Shown here: piece after piece, positions 17,290 to 26,509 of the stretch | How positions within the stretch are numbered: the first letter of the stretch is position 1 | Layout of the letters: every line of letters starts with the position of its first letter | Notes under the pieces: model-generated | The model's input: the letters and a program-made list of their open reading frames with translations, nothing else | Databases searched by the model: none | Told to the model about the DNA's origin: nothing | Position numbers and translations under genes: made by a program | Assembly: GCF_000382485.1 (NCBI RefSeq) | Contig: NZ_AORY01000005.1 | Span: 62,001-126,000 of the forward strand | DNA length: 64,000 nucleotides | Reading direction: 5' to 3' | Origin: Sphingomonas sp. Mn802worker | GTDB taxonomy: Bacteria > Pseudomonadota > Alphaproteobacteria > Sphingomonadales > Sphingomonadaceae

Positions 17290-17667
17290 ATGGGGCACTC
17301 GTCGTTGGACCCGGCCTTTCACGAACTTCGCCCCTGGAACGAGGGCCGGCTTATCGGTGCGAAGCGGGCGCTGAAACAGCAACAGGTCTGGGCCATTCGC
17401 TTCTGGCTCGACCAGCATAGACGACTGCGCGACCGAGCGTTGTTCGACTTCGCCATCGATAGCAAGCTGCGCGGCTGTGATGTGGTCAAGGTGAGGATCG
17501 GCGATGTAGTTTCCGGCGGACGCGTCCGTGACCGCGCCGTTGTGGTTCAGCAGAAGACCAAACGCCCGGTCCAGTTCGAGTTGATGGATACGGCACGAAA
17601 GACGATGCGGGCAGACGCCGCGAAGCCGGGCAGGAAGCGCGGCTGGAGGACCAATCCGACGCCGTAG
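17290..17667 (+). pseudogene. Truncated tyrosine recombinase/integrase
   Basis: The first ~105 residues match the N-terminal half of a small (about 200-residue) tyrosine-type recombinase common in proteobacteria: WAIRFWLDQHRRLRDRALF, FAIDSKLRGCDVVK and GRVRDRAVVVQQKTKRPVQF are characteristic, and the first catalytic Arg region is present. Homology stops near 17605, after which the frame reads through antisense TBDR sequence to a chance stop at 17667. The C-terminal half with the H-x-L-R box and the tyrosine nucleophile is gone, so the protein cannot be active. The ATG at 17290 has GGAGATGG just upstream. The break abuts the 3' end of a truncated TBDR on the opposite strand. Confidence 0.85.
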
Positions 17668-19325
17668 GAGTCCGCCTTCTCCGGATTGAGGTCGCGGTTC
17701 CCGGACGTTTGGGCGAACACGATCGTTGTCGCGAGATTGCGCGCGGGGTCGTTCACCGTCGAGGTCGACGCCTGGCTCGCCTGGAAGAGCTCTGCAAGGT
17801 TCGGCGCCCGGATGTCCCGGGAGCGGCTCGCGCGAATCGTCACGTCGTCGATCGGCTTGTAGGTTACGCCTGCCCTCCAAGTGGTGACATACCCCGACGT
17901 GCTGTAGTCGGTAGCGCGCACTCCAAGGTTGACGTCGAGGCTCCTGGCAAATGCGACATCCTTGGCGAGCGGCACGACCGCCTGAAGGTAGCCTTCGGTC
18001 ACATGGTAGGAGCCGCTGCTGGGGAGGTAATTCCCTGCGAAATAGGGCGGGACTCGTGCGGTGCCATTAGCGATCGAGGTCGCCAGGGAGGCCGCATCGA
18101 GCGCGTCCACGCTGCCGGAGACCTTCTCACGACGGTGCTCTACGCCCGCCGCGACGGATACCGGGCCGGCCCACGTCGAGAAAGGATCCCCGCGCAGGTT
18201 GGCGGCCACCACGTCCTCGGTGAGCTTCGTGCGGAGAAATGCCGTCCCACGCACGTAGTCCAACGCAGCCTGGCTGTTCACGCCGGTGCCGAAGATGTTG
18301 TAGGGTACGCACCCGCTATTCGGGTTCGTGAGGGTGACGCGGCAAACGATGGCGCCGTTCGCGTTTCGCACCGAGTCAATGGCGTTCGCGTAGTTCGCCG
18401 AGATGCTCAGGTTCGACTCAAGATAGCTGTGTGTGACCGTCTTCTGTCCGTAAACGTCCCACGACCACTTCGAGCCGAGCGCATCAAAGTCACCCTTGGC
18501 ACCGATCACGGGCCGGACGGAGGTCCGCTCCGAGTTGGTCGTGATCTTGCCAAGGTCCTCGTTGAGCGTTCCCAGACTGAAGCTGGAGATGCCGAGCGCA
18601 GCCACTCTAGCGGCGACGCTTGCGGGTATGAAGGCGTTGTCACTCCGGATTGTGATGTTACCGTAATTGGCCTGCGTTCCGAAGGCGACATTGGAGGTCG
18701 CCCGGCCCCATGACAGCTGGCCGAACACCTGAATGCGGTCCGTGACGTCGAAGCTCACGCGTCCGAAGACATTCTGTCTTCCGAGACGCGGATCAAGGTC
18801 CCCATTCCGACCCCAGTCCGCATACTTGTACTGCCCACCCTGCATGACGTTGCCGCCGATCGGGGAGCCGTAGTTAAACTGCAGCGGCGTCCCTCCAGGA
18901 CCGAAGTACGTCCCGCGCAAAGCGTTCGCCGCAGCTCCGGTTGCCGCGTTGGCGGGCGACGCGGTGATGATACCCCCCGGGGTGGCGGTTGCGAACCCCG
19001 CACCCTCACGATTGAGGAGCTGCGGCACGGTATTGTTGGTGGTCGCGTTGTAGGCAGGATTCACGAACACCTTGGCGTAGTTGTACCAGTCGCGGTCGCC
19101 AATGCCTTCGATCCCGTCGTTATGAGCCACCTCTCCTGTAAGGAGCAGGTGGCCCCGGCCGTCCGCGAATTTGGCACCCGCGCTCAGGGAAAACTTGTAG
19201 CTGCGGTCGTCGCCGTAGGTCGTGACGCCGCCCTGCGCCTCACCCTTGATCCCGGTAAAGTCCCGATCGAGTACGAAGTTAACGATGCCCGCCACGGCGT
19301 CCGATCCCCAGGCCATCGACGCCGG
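17613..19325 (-). pseudogene. TonB-dependent receptor fragment lacking both ends
   Basis: An open frame carries about 570 residues of good TBDR homology, from the end of the plug (AWGSDAVAGIVNFVLD) through most of the barrel (RASRSRDIRAPNLAELFQ, LNPEKADSYGVGLVLQ). The signal peptide, TonB box and most of the plug are missing: homology begins near 19325, where the plus strand becomes a TniB-like gene. The C-terminal barrel strands and terminal Phe are missing too: homology ends after LPGFAAS near 17613, where the plus strand becomes the integrase fragment. The reading frame itself is undamaged, suggesting a recent capture. It resembles the subfamily of the receptor at 9851-12856 but is not a copy of it. 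Confidence 0.88.
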
Positions 19326-19497
19326 CGATCAGCCCAATCCGTTCCAGACCATCATCGTCGGTCTCGATCAGAAGACGAACCTCAAGAGCGTCATGCAGGA
19401 CGTGCTCATCGAGATGATGGATCCCGACTGGGACTACGCCATCGATTCCAAGTGGATCACCACCGACCCGTTTTCGAAGCCGCACGGAAAACGCTGA
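19313..19497 (+). pseudogene. TniB/TnsC-like ATPase fragment
   Basis: About 60 residues in frame contain PNPFQTIIVGLDQKTNLKSV and a following MQDVLIEMMDPDWDYA. This resembles the stretch after the Walker A motif in TniB/TnsC-type AAA+ transposition ATPases (strand, then L-K-S helix, then G/M-D-P). Walker A and everything before it are absent because the sequence switches to the TBDR fragment near 19325. Walker B and sensor regions are also absent, since the frame stops at 19497 after a short PFSKPHGKR tail. The stop overlaps the tniQ start as TGATG, the arrangement expected for a native tniB-tniQ junction, so the tail may be the true C-terminus left by an internal deletion. Family assignment is by eye and moderate. 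Confidence 0.55.
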
Positions 19498-21479
19498 TGG
19501 TGGACGCGGAGCAAACGCGGCGAGACCATGACGAGGCCCACCGCTACGCCGCCGGTTACCTCGTCTCTCCCAGGGAGCGGAAGGTCGGGCGCGCGCTCCG
19601 CTTCGCCACCGACCCGTTCGAAGAGGAGAGCCTGTCCGGCCTTCTCGCACGGGCCACCGCCTTCCACGTCCTTCTCCACACGAACGGCGTGCTGCGCAGG
19701 GCCGGCATCAACATGAAGACCGCGGGACAATTGGCCCTTCTGCCACCTGAACGGTTGAAACCGCTCGCCGGCATCATCGGCTGCACGCTGGACGACATCA
19801 CCGCCCGCAGCTTTACCCGAACCCATTCGGACCGCAAAGTTTCGGACGTCACAATCGGGGACGCGACCATCCGCATGTTCGACCTTGAGACGACACGCCG
19901 TCGGATCGCTCCCGGAACGCTCCGAACCCATCCCTTCCATCGCATGGCGTGGATGATGCGGCGGCTGCCCTATTGCGAGGTGAGCCACGAGTTGCTGCGA
20001 TCCGACTGCTCGGAATGCGCTAGACCGCTGCGATGGAAGGACAGCTGCGGAGTCGGCGTGTGCGAAAGTTGCGAGGCGGAGGTACGCCCCTCTGCGGAGC
20101 CGCCGCTGACCGAAGGCGACCGCGAGAACTACTCCATTTTTGCCGATCTTCTTTCGGCCAACCCTCGGCGTCACCGCGACACCCTCTCGCGGCTCAGTCC
20201 GCCGCTCAGGAACCTGGACCACAACACGCTTGTCGAGATGGTCCTGGGCGTCGGGGCACGAGTGGTCGCCGCGGAGCGGCCGAAGAAGGAAATTAACAGG
20301 AAGGCGATTCATCGTCTGCCACCCGAGTATCTGGGCGCCGTGATCGCGCGGGGAATCGGCATGATGCGGAACTGGCCGGACGACCTGCGGACATGGGCTC
20401 GGGAGCGGGCCGAGACGCTTCGGAACGACCGGCACGCCTTCCTGACACACCGCGCCGAGTTGCGCCTCCTCGGCGCCCGCAGCAGGGTGTCGCCCGCTCA
20501 GGCCACAGTCATGCGGGAGGCACTCGGCGACCTCTTCGCCAAAGAGCATCGCAGCTTCGCCGCGCCGCAGACCACGGCGTTGAGGTTCGAAGCGAGTGCG
20601 ATCCTGGGAACCACTAACGAAGCTCTCGCTGAACTCGCCGCGCTCGGCCATCTCTCCGAGGGGTCAATTCCCGGTCGGTCGCGCGACCATGTGCGCTATT
20701 CCATGGTGGAACTGAATGAGATCCGGCGCGCGCTGACAGAATCCAGGACTTGGCCCGAGATCGCGCGATCCATCGGCATCCCGCTCTACGGCATGGAGCA
20801 GCTCTGCTGCACGGAGAAACTGGATCGCGAGATGAACGCCGCGGCGCAGTATCTCAGGGGAGCCTGGGGCATAACGACCGCCTCCCGGGATACGCTCTGG
20901 AGCGACATCCGGCGGAACGCGACAGAAGGTATCCGACTCCATGGCGCTACGCCGCTAGGGACCGCTGTTCGGCGAATCGGCGGACGATTGAAGCCTTGGG
21001 GCGCCATATTCGACGCCCTGTCAGGATCAGCGTCGCAACCCTCTCCCTTCCGCTTCTGGATCTCGGCTGAGAACACGACCGCCTGGACGCGGCGCATCCA
21101 GGTATGCCCGCATGACCTCAAGCGCTTCGACGACGTCGCGTTTGAATCAGAAGACTACGCTACCCTCGACTTCTCGAAGACGACGAACATCACCGGCGCT
21201 CGCGAGATTCTCAACCTCGCAGGAATTCCGAACTGCGACCTGCGAAAGCTGTTCGCCGACGACATCGCGTCGCGTCCTCAGTTCGGGCCCGAGAAGGCCG
21301 TCGGCTTGGGAGTGGTTCTGGAGGAGGCGAAACGCTCGATCTCGGTCGCCGAGATCTGCGAACGCAACCGGTGGAGTCCCAGACGTCTGAAAGGCCAGGT
21401 TCTAAGATTCGCCAGTGCGCGGACGGCGACGGGTTGGAAAAGAGACGTGATCGAAGGTAGCGGCCTGCTCGTCTCCTGA
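19497..21479 (+). CDS. tniQ: TniQ family protein (large, transposition target-selection type)
   Basis: A 660-residue protein whose N-terminal region reads EESLSGLLARATAFH, the usual TniQ opening. It is followed by THPFHRMAWMMRRLPYCEVS and a zinc-binding set (Cys160, His164, Cys171-x2-Cys174, Cys189-x2-Cys192), as in TniQ/TnsD proteins of Tn7- and Tn5053-like transposons. The N-terminal CxxC usually seen before this region is not obvious. The remaining ~460 residues are mostly helical, with HTH-like segments (ARSIGIPLYGMEQLC; VAEICERNRWSPRRLKG). It is much longer than Tn5053 TniQ and nearer TnsD size. The ATG overlaps the upstream TGA. The frame is intact although its ATPase partner is truncated and no transposase is present, so it is probably an orphan. 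Confidence 0.78.
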   Translation: MVDAEQTRRDHDEAHRYAAGYLVSPRERKVGRALRFATDPFEEESLSGLLARATAFHVLLHTNGVLRRAGINMKTAGQLALLPPERLKPLAGIIGCTLDDITARSFTRTHSDRKVSDVTIGDATIRMFDLETTRRRIAPGTLRTHPFHRMAWMMRRLPYCEVSHELLRSDCSECARPLRWKDSCGVGVCESCEAEVRPSAEPPLTEGDRENYSIFADLLSANPRRHRDTLSRLSPPLRNLDHNTLVEMVLGVGARVVAAERPKKEINRKAIHRLPPEYLGAVIARGIGMMRNWPDDLRTWARERAETLRNDRHAFLTHRAELRLLGARSRVSPAQATVMREALGDLFAKEHRSFAAPQTTALRFEASAILGTTNEALAELAALGHLSEGSIPGRSRDHVRYSMVELNEIRRALTESRTWPEIARSIGIPLYGMEQLCCTEKLDREMNAAAQYLRGAWGITTASRDTLWSDIRRNATEGIRLHGATPLGTAVRRIGGRLKPWGAIFDALSGSASQPSPFRFWISAENTTAWTRRIQVCPHDLKRFDDVAFESEDYATLDFSKTTNITGAREILNLAGIPNCDLRKLFADDIASRPQFGPEKAVGLGVVLEEAKRSISVAEICERNRWSPRRLKGQVLRFASARTATGWKRDVIEGSGLLVS

Positions 21480-21921
21480 TCGAGCCAATCAGAGCAAATG
21501 CCTGCGGCTCAGGACCGGCGGCTTCGGCTCAATCACTAGCGACAACGGCGGGAAGCCGTAGGGCGCGCATTCCAACGACGCGCCCCTGATTCTGGCCCGG
21601 TTTTGAGAGCTGGGCCGTGATTTCTTGTACATTCTGCGGAATGGGCCAAATTTGCTTGCATCGAATTTGGTTGTAACCTGGCCGTCGTGGGCCGAACTAT
21701 CTTTGTACGGTGGGCCGCCTGACGAGCTTCCTATCCACCCGCATCCACTCGCCGGCGCGCGCAATGTTACCTTTTTGCAACGCAACGCGCGTCACGTGAC
21801 ATGGAAGCGTGAATAGACTCGCAGGTGTAACCGAAGCGCAATATTCCTGCGGCAGGGGCGCAGCAACGGCATGGCTCGCCGACTGCTGCAGAGCCGGGGC
21901 TCTCAAGGGGAAACATTGACG
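21480..21921. other. Non-coding stretch after tniQ with TGGGCC-anchored repeats
   Basis: No gene is seen in these 442 nt. Between 21611 and 21717 the hexamer TGGGCC occurs four times in the same orientation (starting at 21611, 21642, 21688 and 21711). Three copies are followed 6-8 nt later by related T-rich blocks: TTTCTTGTAC, TTTGCTTGCA and ATCTTTGTAC. The spacing and ~20-nt unit size resemble transposase binding sites at ends of Tn7/Tn5053-type elements. The last ~150 nt are AT-richer and probably carry the promoter of the TBDR at 21922. AAGGGG at 21905-21910 is its ribosome site. Confidence 0.5.
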
Positions 21922-24900
21922 ATGCGGAACAACCTGTTGTGGGGTGTGGCGGCGGTTGCGCTGATCGCACCGATGGGCGCAATGGCGCAGGAAACGACGT
22001 CGGCGATTCGTGGCACGGTGACCGCTGGCGGCACGCCCGTCGCAGGCGCGACGGTGACGATCACCAACACGACCACCAACGCCCGCGTCAACACCGCAAC
22101 CGGCGCCGATGGTACGTTCAACGCCAACGGCCTGCCCGTCGGCGGTCCCTACACCGTTGCGATCACCAGCCCGCAGGGCAGCCGCACCGTCACCGACATC
22201 TACACGGTGGTGCAGCAGCCGTTCACGCTGCCGGTCGACCTGGCTCCCGCCGCATCAGCTGGCGAAGAAGCCGGCGCAGGTGAGGACATCGTCGTCACCG
22301 CCTCGTCGATCCGCGGCGCGGGCGTGACCTCGGACGGTCCGCAGACCGTTCTGACGCAGGCCGACGTGTCGAAGGTCGCCTCGGTCAACCGCGACATCCG
22401 CGACATTCAGCGCCGCGACCCGTTCGCCACGCTCGATCTGTCGAACTCGGGCGATCGCGGCGGTGCGGTCAGCTTCGCGGGCGTCAACCCGCGCTACAAC
22501 CGCTTCACGATCAACGGCGTGACCGTTGGCGACACGTTCGGCCTCAACCAGGACGCCAGCCCGACGAACCGCGGTCCGGTGCCGTTCGACGCGATCGCGC
22601 AGGTCTCGGTCTCGATCGCGCCGTACGATTTCCGCCAGTCTGGCTTCCAGGGCGGCGCGATCGACACCGTGCTGCTGTCGGGCACCAATGACTTCCACGG
22701 CACCGGCTTCTACTCGCAGAATACCGACGGCCTGTCGGGCGACACGATCGGCGGCACCGTTCAGAACACGCCGAAGTACAAGTCGGAGACCTACGGCGCG
22801 ACGTTCCGCGGCCCGCTGATCGCCGACAAGCTGTTCTTCATGGTTTCGGCCGAGCGCAACACCGACCCGCGCCCGTTCTCGACCCAGATCGCGTCGTACG
22901 GCGCGAACTCGGCCGCCGTGTCGAAGGCAGTCAACGATGTGCTCGGCATCGCCAGCGCGCGCGGCCTCGCCGACGCGGCCGGCACTGTCCTCACGATCAA
23001 CCCGCGCAAGGACGAGAAGATCACCGGTCGCATCGACTGGAACATCGTCGACGGTCAGCGCCTGTCGCTGTCGTACATCAACGCCTACGACTCGCTGGTC
23101 AGCCAGAACAACACGTCGGTCGGCAACGTCCAATACGGTCTCGGCTCGAACGCGTACGCGCTGACCGAGTTGCTGAAGGCGGGTATCGTCCAGCTGAACT
23201 CGGACTGGACCGACAACTTCTCGACCGAAGCACGCGGTATCTACAAGTACAACAAGCGTGGTCAGGAGCCGCTCAACGGCCGCAGCATCGGCCAGTTCGG
23301 CGTCTGCGACGACGCGGTCTCGAACGGCAGCACCACCGGCTGCTCGACCAACGTGCCGCGCATCTACTTCGGCCCCGATGTCTCGCGCCAGACCAATCAG
23401 CTGTTCTTCGACACCTGGGAAGGCTCGCTGCTCGCGCGCTACACCGCGGGTGCGCACCAGGTGCAGGCGCTGGTCGATGTGACGCAGAACCGCACGTTCA
23501 ACAATTTCATCCAGAACAGTATCGGCACCTACTATTTCGACTCACTGGCGGACTTCCGCGCCGGCAACGCCAATCAGCTGCAATATACCGCACAGCTGCC
23601 GGGCATCAGTGCAGCGGCCGATTTCCGCTACACCCAGTTCACCTTCGGCCTGCAGGACGAATGGCAGGTCACCGACACGCTCGCAGTGACCTATGGTGCG
23701 CGCTACAGCATGTACGCGATGAAGGAACAGCCGACGTTCAACCAGTATTTCACGCAGCGTTACGGCTTCAGCAACCTGCAGACCTACAACGGTCTCGATC
23801 AGTTCGAGCCGCGCTTCAGCTTCGACTGGAAGCCGACGAACTTCCTCGGCGGTCTGAAGCTGCGCGGTGGCGCCGGTATCTTCGGCGGCGGTTCGCCCGA
23901 CATCTATCTGTCGAACAGCTTCTCGAACACGGTGACGACCAGCGCGATCAACATCACGCGTGACGCCGCCGGCGTGAATACCTGCGGCCCGTCCGTGCCG
24001 GTCGCGATCTGCACCGCCGCGCTCAACAACGTGACCGGCAACGTACCGGCGTCGGTCGCCGCTTACGCTGCCAACACCACCAACCCGACCACGTTGCAGC
24101 GGACGCGCACCGGTGCGCTCGACCGCGATTTCCACCTGCCGCGTTCGCTCAAGGCGACGCTGTCGGGCGACTATCGCTTCATGGGCTTCAACCTCGGCGC
24201 CGATTACTATTACTCAAAGAACATCGACGGCGTGATCTTCACCGACCTGCGCTCGGTGCCGATCGGCGTGTTGCCGGACGGCCGTCCGCGCTACGGTGCG
24301 GTGACCGCCTTCGGCGATGCCAATTACGACATCCTGGCCACCAACAGCACGCGCGGGCACAGCCACATCATCGTGGCGCGCGTGAACAAGGACTTCGACT
24401 GGGGTCTGACGCTCGGCGGCAGCTACACGCGCCAGTGGGTCAAGGACGTCGGCAGCGCGACCTCGTCGACGATCAACTCGAACTACCAGAATCAGCTGTT
24501 CGCCGATCCGAACAGCCCGGCGTACGGAACGTCGAACGACCAGATCAAGTGGCAGTTCAAGTATTCGGTCGGCTACGATCACGCCTTCTTCGGTGATTAT
24601 CGCACGGTCTTGCAGCTGTTCGGCGAAACCCGCGCGGGACGCCCGTTCAGCTACACGATGCTCGACAACGTGAACACGCGCTCGACCGTGTTCGGCACGG
24701 TGTTGAACGGCAACGCGCCGACCAACCTGCTGTACGTGCCGACGAGCACGACTGATCCGCTGATCCAGTATGACTCGGCAAACACAGCCAACGCGCTCGA
24801 CGCGTATATCAACTCGCACTCGGACCTGTCGAAGGCGCGCGGTACGATCATCGACAAGAACACGGCGCGCAGCCGTGCCTTCACCCGCATCGATCTTCAC

Positions 24901-25197
24901 CTCGAGCAGGAAATTCCGACCTTCGTGGGCGGATCGCGCCTGTCGATCTTCGCCGACATCAGCAACCTTCCGAACCTGCTCAACAGCAAGTGGGGCGGCC
25001 TGCGCCAGTTCGGTTTTCCTTACGGTGCGGCGCTCGTGACCGTTCAGTGCGTGACGGCGGGCGGCACGGTGAACACCGCGTCGAACCAGCAGTGCGCGCA
25101 GTACCGCTACTCGGCGTTCAACTCGCCGAACACCGGATCGGTCAACTTCACCCAGTCGCTGTACCAGATTCGTCTGGGCGCGCGTTTCACCTTCTAA
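21922..25197 (+). CDS. Oar-like TonB-dependent receptor with carboxypeptidase-regulatory-like domain
   Basis: A 1091-residue outer-membrane receptor. The signal peptide is MRNNLLWGVAAVALIAPMGA, ending in AMAQ. A carboxypeptidase-regulatory-like (Ig-fold) domain follows at about 25-105 (IRGTVTAGGTPVAGATVTIT; GLPVGGPYTVAI). The plug carries DIVVTASSIR, and the large barrel ends LGARFTF. This N-terminal Ig-like domain and the TDIYTVVQQPFTLPVDL linker are typical of OmpA/Oar-type receptors. AAGGGG lies 11 nt before the ATG; a TTG two codons earlier is possible. A strong terminator follows, then a histidine kinase and LytTR regulator on the same strand. In related bacteria such receptors take up large or proteinaceous substrates; the cargo here is unknown. 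Confidence 0.93.
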   Translation: MRNNLLWGVAAVALIAPMGAMAQETTSAIRGTVTAGGTPVAGATVTITNTTTNARVNTATGADGTFNANGLPVGGPYTVAITSPQGSRTVTDIYTVVQQPFTLPVDLAPAASAGEEAGAGEDIVVTASSIRGAGVTSDGPQTVLTQADVSKVASVNRDIRDIQRRDPFATLDLSNSGDRGGAVSFAGVNPRYNRFTINGVTVGDTFGLNQDASPTNRGPVPFDAIAQVSVSIAPYDFRQSGFQGGAIDTVLLSGTNDFHGTGFYSQNTDGLSGDTIGGTVQNTPKYKSETYGATFRGPLIADKLFFMVSAERNTDPRPFSTQIASYGANSAAVSKAVNDVLGIASARGLADAAGTVLTINPRKDEKITGRIDWNIVDGQRLSLSYINAYDSLVSQNNTSVGNVQYGLGSNAYALTELLKAGIVQLNSDWTDNFSTEARGIYKYNKRGQEPLNGRSIGQFGVCDDAVSNGSTTGCSTNVPRIYFGPDVSRQTNQLFFDTWEGSLLARYTAGAHQVQALVDVTQNRTFNNFIQNSIGTYYFDSLADFRAGNANQLQYTAQLPGISAAADFRYTQFTFGLQDEWQVTDTLAVTYGARYSMYAMKEQPTFNQYFTQRYGFSNLQTYNGLDQFEPRFSFDWKPTNFLGGLKLRGGAGIFGGGSPDIYLSNSFSNTVTTSAINITRDAAGVNTCGPSVPVAICTAALNNVTGNVPASVAAYAANTTNPTTLQRTRTGALDRDFHLPRSLKATLSGDYRFMGFNLGADYYYSKNIDGVIFTDLRSVPIGVLPDGRPRYGAVTAFGDANYDILATNSTRGHSHIIVARVNKDFDWGLTLGGSYTRQWVKDVGSATSSTINSNYQNQLFADPNSPAYGTSNDQIKWQFKYSVGYDHAFFGDYRTVLQLFGETRAGRPFSYTMLDNVNTRSTVFGTVLNGNAPTNLLYVPTSTTDPLIQYDSANTANALDAYINSHSDLSKARGTIIDKNTARSRAFTRIDLHLEQEIPTFVGGSRLSIFADISNLPNLLNSKWGGLRQFGFPYGAALVTVQCVTAGGTVNTASNQQCAQYRYSAFNSPNTGSVNFTQSLYQIRLGARFTF

Positions 25198-25220
25198 GCC
25201 GCTCACACCAACGCCTTCAC

Positions 25221-25257
25221 GGGCCGTCACCCTCGCGGGTGGCGGCCCTTCTTTTTT
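25221..25257 (+). terminator. Rho-independent terminator after the Oar-like receptor
   Basis: An 11-bp stem with one G-T pair, GGGCCGTCACC (25221-25231) with GGTGGCGGCCC (25238-25248), is followed by TTCTTTTTT. It lies 23 nt after the receptor stop, so the kinase gene needs its own promoter or read-through. Confidence 0.9.
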
Positions 25258-25292
25258 GCGCCGGCCGCATCGCCCGTGTAGACGGTGGCACA

Positions 25293-26459
25293 ATGGCGAC
25301 CACTTCCGCTTCGCTCGACCATGCGCTGCCCGGCACCACGGCCGCGACGGCGCCCGCTCCCACGGCGCTGGCGGGCAACCGCCCATTGTCGATCCGGCCG
25401 TTCTTTGAGGACAAGGCCGCGGCGTTCTGGAAATTGCAGGCGGCGGGCTGGACCGGCTACCTCGTGCTGCGCTCGGTATCGTCGCTGTCGACCAGCTTCA
25501 CGCTGCAGCAGATCGTGCCGGTGATCGTCGAGTCGATCGTCGGCTATTGCATCACGCTGCTGCTGTCGGTGCTCTACGGTTACTATCGCCGCCTGCCGCG
25601 CGTGACGGGCATCCTGCTGTCGATCTTCACGCTCGGTGCAGGCACGTTTCTCTACGCGACGCTCGACGCCTTTTCGTTCAGCTTCATCAAGCTGTCTGCC
25701 CCCGGAGTCGACCTGTCGCTGCTGCTCGGCACGCTGTTCCTGAACTTCACCGTGCTCGCGGGCTGGTCGGCGCTGTATTTCGGGATCAACTTCTACCTGC
25801 TGGTCGAGGATCAGATCGATCAGATGGAGCATCTGGAGATACAGGCGTCGTCGGCACAGCTGGCGATGCTGCGCTATCAGCTCAACCCGCATTTCCTGTT
25901 CAACACGCTTAACTCGATCTCGACGCTGGTGCTCTTGAAGCAGACCGAGCGGGCGAACGCGATGCTGTCGCGGCTGTCGTCGTTCCTGCGCTACACGCTC
26001 GCCAACGAACCCACCGCGCACGTCACGGTCGCGCAGGAGGTCGAGACGCTGAAGCTCTATCTTGAGATCGAGAAGATGCGGTTCGAGGATCGGCTGCGCC
26101 CGAAGTTCGACATCGATCCCGCCGTCGACAAGGCGCGGCTGCCGTCGCTGCTGCTGCAACCGCTGGTCGAGAATGCGATCAAATATGCGGTCACGCCGCA
26201 GGAGGACGGGGCGGAGATCGAGGTGTCGGCGCGGCTCGTCGGGGATCGCGTGCTGCTCGGCGTATCCGACACCGGTCCGGGATTGCTGCCGAACAAAAAC
26301 CGGCCGAGCCTTTCAACCGGCGTCGGCATCGCCAATATCAGGGAGCGACTGGCGCAGGCATATCCCGGCGACCACCGCTTCGCGGTCCGGGCGATGCCGG
26401 CGGGCGGGTTCGGGATCGAGATCGAGATCCCCTATCAACTGGAGGAACCCGGGCGCTGA
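25293..26459 (+). CDS. LytS/YehU-type sensor histidine kinase
   Basis: A 388-residue membrane kinase. Four hydrophobic spans lie between about residues 50 and 170. A short coiled-coil-like linker (EDQIDQMEHLEIQ) leads to the His_kinase (PF06580) motif LRYQLNPHFLFNTLN, with the phospho-accepting His200. The HATPase domain has the N box (LVENAIKYAV), the G1 box (GVSDTGPGL) and the G2 region (GVGIANIRERL). No periplasmic sensor domain is visible, so the membrane spans probably sense. GGTGG precedes the ATG. It is 50 nt before the LytTR regulator, its obvious partner. Kinases of this class form two-component systems controlling nutrient uptake or surface functions, and the upstream receptor is a candidate target. 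Confidence 0.92.
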   Translation: MATTSASLDHALPGTTAATAPAPTALAGNRPLSIRPFFEDKAAAFWKLQAAGWTGYLVLRSVSSLSTSFTLQQIVPVIVESIVGYCITLLLSVLYGYYRRLPRVTGILLSIFTLGAGTFLYATLDAFSFSFIKLSAPGVDLSLLLGTLFLNFTVLAGWSALYFGINFYLLVEDQIDQMEHLEIQASSAQLAMLRYQLNPHFLFNTLNSISTLVLLKQTERANAMLSRLSSFLRYTLANEPTAHVTVAQEVETLKLYLEIEKMRFEDRLRPKFDIDPAVDKARLPSLLLQPLVENAIKYAVTPQEDGAEIEVSARLVGDRVLLGVSDTGPGLLPNKNRPSLSTGVGIANIRERLAQAYPGDHRFAVRAMPAGGFGIEIEIPYQLEEPGR

Positions 26460-26509
26460 GGCCCGCCCCTCCGACGCCCACGGTGCGCGTGATGGAGTGT
26501 GTAGAGTAG

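Noticed and set aside
17547..17612. C-terminal tail of the TBDR fragment frame
   Set aside because: The last ~21 residues are antisense to the integrase fragment and do not match a receptor barrel strand.
19122..19496. N-terminal extension of the TniQ frame by 125 codons
   Set aside because: This stretch is antisense to the TBDR fragment and then out of frame with the TniB-like piece. The ATG at 19497 overlapping the upstream stop gives a natural start.
19313..21720. CRISPR-associated (CAST) transposon
   Set aside because: TniQ and a TniB-like fragment suggested it, but there are no cas genes and no repeat-spacer array, and TniQ alone is common to many Tn7-like elements.
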